Below, piece by piece: positions 1-7,361 of a stretch of DNA of 64,000 nt; positions within the stretch are counted from its first letter, which is position 1; the number at the start of each line of letters is the position of its first letter. A program made the position numbers and the translations under genes. Under the pieces are notes generated by a model that was not told where the DNA came from, did not search any database, and saw only the letters and a program-made list of their open reading frames with translations. The stretch comes from Rhizobium acidisoli. Its GTDB lineage: Bacteria > Pseudomonadota > Alphaproteobacteria > Rhizobiales > Rhizobiaceae. The stretch lies in assembly GCF_002531755.2 (NCBI RefSeq), contig NZ_CP034998.1, forward strand, positions 806,001 through 870,000, in the 5' to 3' direction.

Positions 1-140
1 AACGAGTGGTAGTGAACGGCTATAAGTCTCCCTTTTTCGTTGGACAGGGTGCCATTAAGCACCACTGAAAGCCGACTGGCACCGGGTCGCTGCCCGGGAG
101 CCAGGCACCCCCGACACCCATACACCCCGGAGCCCACCCC

Positions 141-395
141 ATGCTCGTCCACAACTGGCGCGCTGTGCTGCGGCACGCCTGGTCCGTCCGCCTGATGGCG
201 CTGGCGCTGCTCTTCATCGTGCTTGAGCCCGTCATCAATTTCGTCGCTGCAACCTGGGTGTCGCGCAACCTCTACATCCAGCTCGCCATGTCGGCGGCAA
301 CGGGGCTTTTCGCCGTTGCGGCGATCGTCGCCCGCATCTTCGTTCAGCAGAAAATCTCAGGAGAATTGAATGGCAAACCGCCTGCAGAAGGGTAG
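141..395 (+). CDS. Small two-TM membrane protein, holin-like
   Basis: The 84-aa product has two hydrophobic segments, about residues 17-38 and 46-66, and a short polar tail. A GGAG sits 8 nt before the ATG. Its 3' end overlaps the endolysin start by 26 nt, so the two are probably translated together. Small two-TM proteins directly before a phage endolysin are usually holins, which make the inner-membrane holes that time lysis. The role is inferred from topology and position only, since I do not recognise the family from residues. Confidence 0.6.
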   Translation: MLVHNWRAVLRHAWSVRLMALALLFIVLEPVINFVAATWVSRNLYIQLAMSAATGLFAVAAIVARIFVQQKISGELNGKPPAEG

Positions 396-834
396 TGCCG
401 CAGCCGCCATGGCTGTGGCGCTCGTCGGCTCGTTCGAGGGATTGCGCCAGAATGCCTATCCCGATCCGGCCACGAAGGGGCAGCCGTGGACGATCTGCTA
501 TGGCAGCACGAATGGCGTCAAACCCGGCGACCACAAGACGGTGGAGCAATGCAAGGCGCTGCTGGCGCTGGAGCTCAAGACCTATGCAGCCGGCGTCGAA
601 AGCTGCGTGCGCGTGCCGCTGCCGGATGCGCGCTTCGTGGCGCTGACCTCGTTTGCCTATAATGTCGGCGTCAAGGCGGCCTGCGGCTCGAGCGCGGTCA
701 GGCTCATCAACCAGGGCAGGACGGCCGAGGGCTGCGAGGCGCTTTTGAAGTGGAACCGCGCCGCCGGCATCACCTTTCCCGGCCTGACCCGGCGCCGACA
801 GAAAGAGCGCGCCTTCTGCCTCGAGGGCATCTGA
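370..834 (+). CDS. Phage-type endolysin (GH24 lysozyme)
   Basis: This 154-aa protein is a muramidase that would cut the MurNAc-GlcNAc bond of peptidoglycan during lysis. It has the GH24 layout: the F-E-G motif supplies a catalytic Glu23, Asp32 follows at E-x8-D spacing, Thr41 comes next, and the ICYG segment follows. The C-terminal half has the family's helical pattern (ALTSFAYNVG, then LTRRRQKERAFC). The weakly hydrophobic Ala-rich stretch at residues 9-20 could act as a signal-arrest-release export signal, as in P1 or phage 21 endolysins, but that is inference. Its TGA overlaps the next start as TGATG. Confidence 0.88.
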   Translation: MANRLQKGSAAAAMAVALVGSFEGLRQNAYPDPATKGQPWTICYGSTNGVKPGDHKTVEQCKALLALELKTYAAGVESCVRVPLPDARFVALTSFAYNVGVKAACGSSAVRLINQGRTAEGCEALLKWNRAAGITFPGLTRRRQKERAFCLEGI

Positions 835-1196
835 TGTTCTCCCTCCTCGATACGCTCAAGATGGGCTCAGGCATCGCCGCCGGCCTGATGCTCTATCACC
901 TCTATGCGGTTGCGATCGGCTATCCCTCGGCCGCCCGCGAGGCGCGGGCCGGCTATATCATGCTGGCCGAAAAGACGACGGCTGAAGCGAAAGCCGTCGA
1001 GATGGAACGGCAGCGCGACGCGGCGGCCGAGGCCACTGAAGAACACCGCAAGCGCCTGAAAGCGGCTGAGGCATCCGAGCAGGCGGCCAGAGACACACTC
1101 GAAACCGAGATCCAATCCTATGAGCTTCAGCTTTCGGAAAAGAACCGCGCTTGCGCTGTCACTGCTGCTGATCGTCAGTGGCTGCTCCGCCACTGA
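834..1196 (+). CDS. Inner-membrane spanin (Rz-like)
   Basis: I chose the ATG at 834, which overlaps the endolysin stop (TGATG), over an upstream ATG inside the endolysin. The resulting 120-aa protein has one N-terminal membrane segment (about residues 10-30). A long Ala/Glu/Lys/Arg-rich segment (about 38-105) predicted to form a coiled coil follows. That is the i-spanin plan: anchored in the inner membrane and crossing the periplasm to meet an outer-membrane lipoprotein partner. The partner gene starts inside the last quarter of this gene in another frame. Spanins diverge quickly, so the call rests on architecture and position. Confidence 0.75.
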   Translation: MFSLLDTLKMGSGIAAGLMLYHLYAVAIGYPSAAREARAGYIMLAEKTTAEAKAVEMERQRDAAAEATEEHRKRLKAAEASEQAARDTLETEIQSYELQLSEKNRACAVTAADRQWLLRH

Positions 1197-1428
1197 GCGG
1201 CTGAACAAGGCGGCGGTGACGAAGGGGCAGGCGGCAGCCGGCATCGCGCTGCCGCCTTTGCCCGACGATCTTCTCAGGCAGGAAGCGCATGCGCCTGTCG
1301 TGGAAGGCGAGCCCATCATCGCGATCCTCGCCCGCGAGCGCCAGGCGCTAGACCGCGCCAATGCCCGCCAGGGGCGCACCATTCGCTTTTACGACGACCT
1401 CACCAGCAGATATGGAACCCGCCGATGA
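1120..1428 (+). CDS. Outer-membrane spanin lipoprotein (Rz1-like)
   Basis: The 102-aa protein begins with a basic N-terminus, a Leu/Ala-rich core and the lipobox LIVSGC, so Cys22 would be lipidated. The mature part includes a proline-containing stretch (ALPPLPDD). The first 77 nt lie inside the i-spanin gene in a different frame, which is the classic overlapped Rz/Rz1 arrangement, with most of Rz1 extending beyond. Together the two proteins would fuse inner and outer membranes in the last step of lysis. Its TGA overlaps the next gene's ATG (ATGA). Confidence 0.75.
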   Translation: MSFSFRKRTALALSLLLIVSGCSATERLNKAAVTKGQAAAGIALPPLPDDLLRQEAHAPVVEGEPIIAILARERQALDRANARQGRTIRFYDDLTSRYGTRR

Positions 1429-3050
1429 TGAATGCCATCTCGCTTGCCCTGACATATCCGAGGGGTGGAGCTGTTCTGGCGCCACCGCCTTGGGTGCCGG
1501 ATCCTGATCGCTACATGCCGGCGGCGACGCGCACGCGCTGGCCGACCGGCGCGACCGCCACGCCATGGACGTTCCCGGCCGGGCTGAATTACCAATGCAC
1601 CAAGCTGTTCTTCGGCTCGCCCGACTATCCGACGAACGACTTCCTTATCCCGTTCGTCGGCTTCGCGCTGACCGAAGGCGGCAATGCGCCGCAAGAAACG
1701 CAGTCGCCGAACGCCGACACCGTGATCGACGAGGCGTTCTTCGTGATGCCAAACGGCACGGAATACCCGATCTTGTTCGGCGGTCTGGTGCCGGCGACGG
1801 TCACCGCCGCAACCGGCATTGTTTACGGGCAGGTCATACTGCCAGTTGCACTGCCGGCATGGTCGATCTTTGGCGTCCGGACGGTCTATCACGGCGCAGA
1901 GGGTGCGCAGCGCTGCGGCTCCTATCGCATCCAGCGCCATCGCGGCGAAAAGTATTGGGGCGCGGCCGACTTGGCGTCCGTACAGGCGCTGGCTGCCGCC
2001 AACGGGGCGTCGACGGCGGCGCTCGATCCTGACAGCCTTTACAACACGATCGGCAACGCGACGAATTCGCAGATCCAGGCTTACGGGCCCGCCCTTGTCC
2101 TGGCGAAAGGATGGGACGGCCGGCCGGTTCCACTCGTCGTCGGTGACAGCCTGATCGAGCGGCAGGAGATCGCCGCGTCGGCCGACGAGCGCGGCAACAT
2201 GGGCATGATCCGGCGATGGCTCGACCAGCGCGACCTGGTATGGGGGAGCACTGTCCCGCTCGTCATGGGCGTGCCTGGTGAGCATAACGAATTCGAGCTT
2301 GCCACCAACGCTACCAAGCGATGGGTGATGATCGACGCCATCAAGACGACGTTCAACGGCGGCAAAGACATTTGGACTTTCTGCCTCGACCAGGGCGGCC
2401 GCAATGACAACAACACGACGCTTTCGCTCTGGCAGTCGCGCAAGTTCGGGCTCGATGATCGGATCATCGCCCGGTATCCCGGCGCGCATATGGTGGGCAT
2501 GACCATTCTGCCGACCATGGCGGGATCGTCGGATAGCGGCCGCACGGTCGCCGGCTACAGCGCGACGTCGGCGCTGTGGAACCCGATCACGGGGACGCTC
2601 GCCAGCATGAACGCGTCACTCATCGCGTCGTCGCGGTTCGCCAAGACGATTGATATCGTGCCGGCCTTCATGTCGGACAGTGATCCGACGAAGGGATCGG
2701 CGGCCGAATTGACGCCGCTCGGCAACGTCATCGGCCATCCCGGCAACCAAGATGGCGTGACGACATGGGACACGATGCGCCTGCCAAACACGACGAAGCT
2801 CGGCGCGCGCGTCATGTTCGAGTATCAGCCGGGGCTCTGGACCAGCCGGACGCTGGTAGACCGAACGGATTTGGGAGACGGCACGGCGAACTACCGCGTC
2901 GCCGAAGTGCTGGCGACCAACGTGCAGGATAACGCCGCCCTGCTCGGTCACGCCTATACGGCCGCCGATTTCGTTCACCCGGCGCTCTACGGCGTCCTGC
3001 GTTTCGTCAGCCGCCTGCCTCAATCGCACAAGGCGAAGTTCTATCCATGA
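1425..3050 (+). CDS. Phage-associated SGNH/GDSL-fold hydrolase candidate
   Basis: The 541-aa protein has an unassigned N-terminal half. From about residue 235 it shows the SGNH order of motifs: VVGDSL (Gly240, Ser242) as block I, GGRNDN (Asn327) as block III, and D-F-V-H (Asp515, His518) as block V, where Asp and His would complete the triad. SGNH enzymes remove acyl groups from lipids or glycans. In phages they often sit on tail fibres or spikes and deacetylate surface polysaccharide. The gene is coupled on both sides (ATGA at each end) to lysis-type genes. Substrate and virion location are unknown. Confidence 0.65.
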   Translation: MMNAISLALTYPRGGAVLAPPPWVPDPDRYMPAATRTRWPTGATATPWTFPAGLNYQCTKLFFGSPDYPTNDFLIPFVGFALTEGGNAPQETQSPNADTVIDEAFFVMPNGTEYPILFGGLVPATVTAATGIVYGQVILPVALPAWSIFGVRTVYHGAEGAQRCGSYRIQRHRGEKYWGAADLASVQALAAANGASTAALDPDSLYNTIGNATNSQIQAYGPALVLAKGWDGRPVPLVVGDSLIERQEIAASADERGNMGMIRRWLDQRDLVWGSTVPLVMGVPGEHNEFELATNATKRWVMIDAIKTTFNGGKDIWTFCLDQGGRNDNNTTLSLWQSRKFGLDDRIIARYPGAHMVGMTILPTMAGSSDSGRTVAGYSATSALWNPITGTLASMNASLIASSRFAKTIDIVPAFMSDSDPTKGSAAELTPLGNVIGHPGNQDGVTTWDTMRLPNTTKLGARVMFEYQPGLWTSRTLVDRTDLGDGTANYRVAEVLATNVQDNAALLGHAYTAADFVHPALYGVLRFVSRLPQSHKAKFYP

Positions 3051-3475
3051 CATCCAATGACGATATTCTCCGCGCTCTCGGGCGCGTCGAGGGAAGGCTG
3101 ACAGGCATCGAGGAAAACGTCGCACTGCTGCGCAACGAGGTCAGCGACGAAAAGGCGAATGCCCACGACAGCCGCGCCGTGATCCACACCCGGCTCGACG
3201 AGCAGGCAAGGCAGATCGCACATCTCGACACCAGGGCGGCGATCAGCGGCGGCGTCGACGCCCAGATCCGCGAGGAGATCAAGGGCCTCAAGGAGACCGT
3301 CGAGAAAAACCAGGAGACGGTGGCGCCGGCGATCGAAGAATGGAAGCGGATGAAATCGATCGGCTACGGCATATCGGGGCTGATTGCCTTTGCCGGGCTC
3401 ACGGTCGGCGGGATGATTGCCTATGCGAGCGACGGTGCGGTGGCGGCGTTGAGGCATTGGTTGAAGATCAGTTGA
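3047..3475 (+). CDS. Coiled-coil protein with C-terminal TM (DUF1515-like)
   Basis: This 142-aa protein starts with an amphipathic heptad-like region (about 1-100, rich in Leu, Glu, Arg, Lys). One membrane segment follows (about 107-127, Gly/Ala/Ile-rich), then a short basic tail. The plan resembles phage XhlA-type or DUF1515 proteins found in Rhizobium prophages. The start overlaps the preceding stop as ATGA. A second holin-type or antiholin function is possible, but nothing in the sequence proves it. Confidence 0.6.
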   Translation: MTSNDDILRALGRVEGRLTGIEENVALLRNEVSDEKANAHDSRAVIHTRLDEQARQIAHLDTRAAISGGVDAQIREEIKGLKETVEKNQETVAPAIEEWKRMKSIGYGISGLIAFAGLTVGGMIAYASDGAVAALRHWLKIS

Positions 3476-3566
3476 ATAAGGTCCACCGACCGATTGAAGC
3501 CAACGAGCCACGTGCGATTTCGCTCGAATCGTGTTTTTCTGTCAGCAGGCACAATCGGGAGGGGAT

Positions 3567-4832
3567 ATGACAGCCGAAATCTGCATGATGAACCGATTGG
3601 CAGTAGTCTTGGCCGCTGACTCGGCCACTACGGTGTCTCGATGGGTCGACGGAAAACGTGAGGAGCGCTACTTCAAGGGTGCCAACAAGGTTTTTCAACT
3701 ATCCAACATGCAGCCGGTTGGATTGATGATCTATGACTCGGCCGACATTTTGAACGTTCCTTGGGAATTGATCGTCAAGTCGTTCCGCGAGCACATTAAC
3801 TTAAAGTCGTTCAACTCGGTGGAGGAATACGCGCGCGAGATGTTCTCGTACCTGAGCGACAATCCGCGGTTTTTCCCGGAGCAAATCCAAAACGAGAAGC
3901 TAATCGAGGCCACCAGAGGCGTTGTCTTGGACTGGATAAGCACAGCAATCGATGGGGTGGAGAAGGATGAACAGCGCAAGGCAGTCGAGACAGCATTAAT
4001 CGCAAACCGCGATGCGGCGCTTGCGAAAGCTGTTCCTGACTGCCTGGACGACGTACACATCGGTAAGGTTACCGCTGACCTTTGCACAGAGGTCGAGAAG
4101 ATCCTATCCAGCCTCTTGAAATACCTCGATATAAAAGGTGTTCAAGACCTCCCATCCTTTTGCATTGGCGCGCTTCACGAGGTGATTAAGAATTCATCGC
4201 ATTATCTAGATACCACCGGACTTGTTTTTGCCGGCTTCGGAGATCACGAAATCTTCCCAGCGATGGTTGAGTTCGAATCTCAAGGGATGGTTGGTGGGAA
4301 GCATATCTACGAGCGAAAGCGCGGCGTAGTTCTCGATCACCACCAGCCGGCTTGGCTGGAAGCGTTCGCGCAAACGGAGATGGTCGATACCTTCAACGCT
4401 GGCTTCAGCTTTGACGCGTACAGCTCGATAATGGTTGCCGTGGGGGATAATCTTCGCGGCTTTGCCGAAGAGATAGCCCAAAAGAGCGGTGGCAATTTTG
4501 CCGCAATTGACGATGTAGACAGCCTCATACAAGGTGCAAGAGAGAAAATCGGATCGGGAATGATTGACAATGCGCGCAAAGAGCACTCTCTGCCGCTGAG
4601 GAGAGTTCTAGGTGTTCTGCCAGCAAACGAGATGGCCGAACTGGCGGAAACCTTAATAACTCTTCAATCGTTAAAGGAGAAAGTGACTAAACCATCTGAG
4701 ACGGTTGGCGGACCTGTCGATGTGGCGATAATTACGAAGCACGAGGGCTTGGTCTGGGTGAAGCGCAAACATTTCTTCCACCCCGACCTGAATTCCAGGT
4801 TCAGGTTGCGCCAGGCAACGCAACATTCGTAG
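3567..4832 (+). CDS. Proteasome-like Ntn-hydrolase candidate (unnamed family)
   Basis: The ATG at 3567 is chosen for its GGGAGGGG ribosome site and because it yields Met-Thr. Removal of Met would expose Thr as an N-terminal nucleophile. In mature numbering Thr1 is followed by Asp17 (LAADS) and a Lys at 40 (NKVFQL). These match Thr1, Asp17 and Lys33 of proteasome beta, HslV and Anbu subunits, with about seven extra residues before the Lys. The C-terminal part has TVGGPVDVAII then LVWVKRKH, like the last strands of such folds. At 421 aa it is far longer than HslV (about 175). Base composition is more AT-rich than its neighbours, suggesting transfer, probably as prophage cargo. Peptidase activity is inference. 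Confidence 0.6.
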   Translation: MTAEICMMNRLAVVLAADSATTVSRWVDGKREERYFKGANKVFQLSNMQPVGLMIYDSADILNVPWELIVKSFREHINLKSFNSVEEYAREMFSYLSDNPRFFPEQIQNEKLIEATRGVVLDWISTAIDGVEKDEQRKAVETALIANRDAALAKAVPDCLDDVHIGKVTADLCTEVEKILSSLLKYLDIKGVQDLPSFCIGALHEVIKNSSHYLDTTGLVFAGFGDHEIFPAMVEFESQGMVGGKHIYERKRGVVLDHHQPAWLEAFAQTEMVDTFNAGFSFDAYSSIMVAVGDNLRGFAEEIAQKSGGNFAAIDDVDSLIQGAREKIGSGMIDNARKEHSLPLRRVLGVLPANEMAELAETLITLQSLKEKVTKPSETVGGPVDVAIITKHEGLVWVKRKHFFHPDLNSRFRLRQATQHS

Positions 4833-4850
4833 CCCGAGGGAGAATGCAGG

Positions 4851-5036
4851 ATGGCTAACTTAAATATGGTGAAGGAAGCGCCTCCGCCGACGACGCGCGA
4901 CAAGGTATCGAAATCGCGGGAAGACAAGAACCGCGAGAAAGTAATTCAAGAGAGCCGCGATCAATACCGGAGGTTTCTGGATTCGATTAACCAGAGCAGC
5001 GACCGTGAGATCGACCGCGCTATGAGTCGTATGTGA
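4851..5036 (+). CDS. Small charged protein downstream of the Ntn-hydrolase
   Basis: The 61-aa product is very hydrophilic (Lys, Arg, Glu, Asp, Ser) with no membrane segment or recognised domain. A GAGGGAG motif lies 9 nt before the ATG, and the gene begins 18 nt after the Ntn-hydrolase stop, so the two are probably co-transcribed. It could be an adaptor, a substrate or a regulator of its neighbour, but that is only guessed from position. The same AT-leaning composition suggests the pair moved together. Confidence 0.6.
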   Translation: MANLNMVKEAPPPTTRDKVSKSREDKNREKVIQESRDQYRRFLDSINQSSDREIDRAMSRM

Positions 5037-5121
5037 CTTAGGTTCTCTGCTTCGCAATGGCGGCCGGATCGGCCGCCATGTGACCTTCGGTATGCGATCC
5101 TTCTCCGATGCCTTACCCATT

Positions 5122-5146
5122 GGAACTTCTGGTAATCACATGAGTT
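5122..5146 (+). promoter_or_regulatory. EcfG-type general-stress promoter candidate
   Basis: GGAAC (5122-5126) is followed after 16 nt by AGTT (5143-5146), against the alphaproteobacterial EcfG consensus GGAAC-N16-17-CGTT, so one base differs. It lies about 120 nt upstream of the gene at 5268. A weaker CGAAC-N17-GTT match lies at 5221-5245. Confidence 0.35.
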
Positions 5147-5267
5147 TGCTCGTCGCTGCGAACCGTGTCGCCATCGACCGACGTCACATAAACAAGCCCC
5201 TAAAATTTAGACTTTACTAACGAACCAATTCGCATCGTGCTGGTTTTCCCCTCAGGAGGAAACGGTC

Positions 5268-5453
5268 ATGAAAAGCATGAGCAATCGCCAAGTTCGCATC
5301 CCCGGTCCGCGGGAGCATGATGTCGCAGAACATTGCCGCAAGTTCGGGATCGGTCCGGCCGAGGAGAAGAAGCTGAAGAAACTTCTCGGGGCTCGGGCGC
5401 CGCTGCATGAAATCCAGGCCAATGCGCCGCCGAGACAGCCGCGGTGGCGTTAG
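5268..5453 (+). CDS. Small hypothetical protein
   Basis: The 61-aa product is preceded by a strong ribosome site (CAGGAGGAAACGGTC before ATG). The middle (HCRKFGIGPAEEKKLKKLLG) faintly resembles the helical core of DUF3606-type small proteins that are common in rhizobia. The tail is Pro/Arg-rich. It is basic and soluble, with no signal peptide. EcfG-like promoter matches lie upstream and a clear intrinsic terminator lies downstream at 5635, which fits a single-gene stress-induced transcript. The function is unknown. Confidence 0.65.
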   Translation: MKSMSNRQVRIPGPREHDVAEHCRKFGIGPAEEKKLKKLLGARAPLHEIQANAPPRQPRWR

Positions 5454-5634
5454 CAACGGTCGCGGTTCAGGCGGAGGATCTGACTTGTTTCACGCTGCGT
5501 TACGGTGATGATTCAAAGATTGAGCGAACCGCGCAAAGGCGAGGGGAGATGATCCTGTTTTCCGGTCTCTCAGGCCGATCCTGTTGCTCAGGCAAGGCCG
5601 TTTATGGTGATTACCCCGCGAAACCCGCTGAAAG

Positions 5635-5656
5635 CCCCGCTCCGCCGGGGTTTTTT
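5635..5656 (+). terminator. Rho-independent terminator
   Basis: The stem CCCCG (5635-5639) / CGGGG (5646-5650) has a 6-nt loop and is followed by six T (5651-5656). It lies 180 nt after the gene ending at 5453. The stretch 5454-5967 holds no gene I can support. Long frames across it run through this terminator and are not credible. Confidence 0.75.
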
Positions 5657-5796
5657 GTTGGGGCGGTGAGGCGCGTTCGTTTTTCGTCGGCGCGCAAGGA
5701 TACCAGTCTAACGATTGAAGCGGAGCGAAGCAATTTTCGCTTGTTCCTCCGGCCGGCTTGCGGGAGCAAAGGCTCATTTGCGGCGCCGACATGGGC

Positions 5797-5821
5797 GGAA
5801 CTTCCGGCAAATACTGACGTT
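5797..5821 (+). promoter_or_regulatory. EcfG-type promoter, perfect consensus match
   Basis: GGAAC (5797-5801), exactly 16 nt, then CGTT (5818-5821) matches the EcfG consensus in full. No plus-strand gene follows before 8244, and the next gene (5968-6168) is on the opposite strand. The predicted transcript start, about 7-10 nt downstream, falls at the foot of the hairpin at 5831. The promoter could therefore drive a small RNA, or antisense RNA against the 5968-6168 gene. Confidence 0.5.
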
Positions 5822-5830
5822 GTGGCCGAC

Positions 5831-5892
5831 GGACCGCGTAGCAGGTCTCGTCTCCTGTACCAACTGCTACCCCTGCAGTCGCTGCGCGGTCC
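5831..5892 (+). ncRNA. Candidate structured small RNA
   Basis: A closing stem GGACCGC (5831-5837) / GCGGTCC (5886-5892) encloses two helices: GTAGCAG (5838-5844) / CTGCTAC (5864-5870) and GCAG (5875-5878) / CTGC (5882-5885). This is a compact three-way junction. It begins about 10 nt after a perfect EcfG promoter match. It lacks the T-loop and length of a tRNA. No clear intrinsic terminator follows, so the 3' end is uncertain. Both the RNA and its strand are inferred. Confidence 0.3.
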
Positions 5893-5967
5893 ACTCCCAC
5901 ATCTCTCATGGCGGAAGTGCTTTTGCGGCCGGCCCTCGCAGCCCGAGGCGCGAGCCGACAAATCCGA

Positions 5968-6168
5968 TCAATACCGGAGTTGGCGCGACAGCATGAGGAT
6001 GTAATCGTCGGCGATATCGGCGATCACCATTGCGGCTTCCGCCGGCGGATAGCCCCTGCTGACGGCTTCGCCGAGGATCTTCATGACGAGAGGTTCAAGC
6101 GCTTCCCGGCAGTCGGCGAGAGTTTCGACATGCGGGCATTTGGGACGAAATTCCAAGACGACGCTCAT
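5968..6168 (-). CDS. Small hypothetical protein
   Basis: This 66-aa soluble, mostly helical protein contains a cluster of Ala/Val/Ile/Asp residues near its C-terminus (AAMVIADIADDYILM). AGAAGGG lies 7 nt before the ATG. No domain is recognised. A GGAAC-N16-GTT element lies 55 nt upstream, consistent with membership in the same stress-controlled set as its neighbours. The function is unknown. Confidence 0.6.
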   Translation of the reverse strand: MSVVLEFRPKCPHVETLADCREALEPLVMKILGEAVSRGYPPAEAAMVIADIADDYILMLSRQLRY

Positions 6169-6222
6169 GACTTACCCTTCTTATGATCGCGCTCGGCCCC
6201 TATGCATTGAGGCCAGCCTCTC

Positions 6223-6246
6223 AACTAAGAGGCGGGCCACGGTTCC
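6223..6246 (-). promoter_or_regulatory. EcfG-like promoter candidate
   Basis: On the minus strand GGAAC (6246-6242) is separated by 16 nt from GTT (6225-6223). The spacer is about 1 nt shorter than consensus and the base before GTT is A, not C. It precedes the gene starting at 6168 by 55 nt. Confidence 0.3.
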
Positions 6247-6421
6247 GGCGAATTGCTTCAGGAAGATGTTATCCTGAAGATACGATGGCATAGCGCCTGA
6301 TGTATTCAAGCGTATGCTGATATTAAGGTAAGCCAGTAGGGTTAATTCGTCCACTGAATCGTGGGCATAGCAAGCAGGTGCCGGGCGCTGTTGGAGTCCC
6401 GTCCGGCAACGCCGCCCAGCC

Positions 6422-6589
6422 TCAGGCGCTGATGCGGCGGCCGGCCTTATCAGCCTCTTTGCGATTGGCGCCATATTTTTCGATGATGTCTTTGGCATCC
6501 TCGTTGGAAATCCGGTGTTTCTTTGCGAAGTAGATGACGTCGTAGGGTCCGTCGGTCGCAGCCGCGTTCTTCGTTTTGTCATTGGTCAT
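6422..6589 (-). CDS. DUF3606-like small protein
   Basis: The start at 6589 is preferred over an in-frame ATG at 6604 because AAAGGA lies 7 nt before it. The 55-aa product has a polar N-terminus and a helical core (YFAKKHRISNEDAKDIIEKY) like the DUF3606 family of small rhizobial proteins, which are often stress-induced. It is soluble and basic. A full EcfG promoter consensus lies about 100 nt upstream (6713-6688). The family assignment rests on pattern alone. Confidence 0.6.
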   Translation of the reverse strand: MTNDKTKNAAATDGPYDVIYFAKKHRISNEDAKDIIEKYGANRKEADKAGRRISA

Positions 6590-6687
6590 GATTTTTCCTT
6601 TCATGGAAATGTCGAGCTGACTGGCGCGTCATGTCAGGACACGCCAGCATCATGGTCTCGTCAGAATTTGAGAGTCGGCGTCACGTC

Positions 6688-6713
6688 AACGTCAGCCGGA
6701 TAGGCTTTGTTCC
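6688..6713 (-). promoter_or_regulatory. EcfG-type promoter, full consensus match
   Basis: On the minus strand GGAAC (6713-6709), 17 nt, then CGTT (6691-6688) matches GGAAC-N16-17-CGTT. It faces the DUF3606-like gene starting at 6589. It lies just inside or beyond the 3' end of the neighbouring minus-strand gene (6716-6952). Confidence 0.5.
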
Positions 6714-6715
6714 GG

Positions 6716-6952
6716 TTAGCGATGAGACCGGGACGTCGTGTGTTTTTTCCAGATCTGGGTTGCCTGAGCTGCGGTGCCGGTCTCGTGAAATCGCAGCAGG
6801 TGAAGCCCTTCCGCCCTTCGTTTTTCGTCGAAGGCGCTGTTTTCGTAGTCGGAGCCTTCGACGATGCTTTCGCTTTGAAGAACGGCCTTCAGTTCCTGTA
6901 CGAAGTGGCCGGTGATGTTGAAAAGCGTTTCGTTCTCGGGTGCGTGGTCCAT
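6716..6952 (-). CDS. Small hypothetical protein
   Basis: The 78-aa product starts at an ATG preceded by AAAGGGAAACC. It is soluble, acidic in the first half and basic at the C-terminus. The first half has a helical pattern (LFNITGHFVQELKAVLQSES), and no catalytic motif or membrane segment is visible. It lies in a run of small minus-strand genes of the same style, all with good ribosome sites and none with recognised domains. Confidence 0.55.
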   Translation of the reverse strand: MDHAPENETLFNITGHFVQELKAVLQSESIVEGSDYENSAFDEKRRAEGLHLLRFHETGTAAQATQIWKKHTTSRSHR

Positions 6953-7361
6953 GGTTTCCCTTTGGGTGGTCGCGTGCCATTAAACGCGATGCCGGCTCAG
7001 CAAGCCGCGTTGGTAAAAAGCATCAAGCAATCCGCGCCCCTATGGGAAGGCTGGTATCGGACAGCGCTTGGCCGTGTCTGTCTGGAGTTCCATATATCGT
7101 GTAGCAACGCCACCCTGCGAGTCGAGGGGGCATGGCAGGTCTGAGGGCTGCACCTTAAACCAATCGTCTCGCCGATGCCATGCCAAAGGAGGGATCGAAA
7201 ACAGGGCGCGCGCCGGCTCGGTTTATGCTTTCCGGGTCGGGGCAAGCGATCCGCGTTCTCGCAGTTTACTGCAGGAGAGAGAGCAGCGCGGAAGATGCGT
7301 TTCGGTCTTGCCGGGCTGATGGCACAGCTCGCGGAGCGCGGGCTCCCCGCGACATGCTGTT
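6953..7361. other. Intergenic stretch, no gene supported
   Basis: Several short frames occur on both strands, but none has a convincing ribosome site or protein-like composition. No clear promoter consensus, hairpin or repeat was found. The stretch presumably contains the promoter of the gene starting at 6952. Confidence 0.5.

Noticed and set aside
5820..5900. A tRNA or tRNA fragment in the folded region
   Set aside because: The closing stem resembles an acceptor stem, but the length is 62 nt and no GTTCGA-type T-loop or anticodon arm can be placed on either strand.
5444..6004. A 186-codon frame after the 61-aa gene at 5268
   Set aside because: It crosses a strong intrinsic terminator and an EcfG promoter, and its protein looks random.
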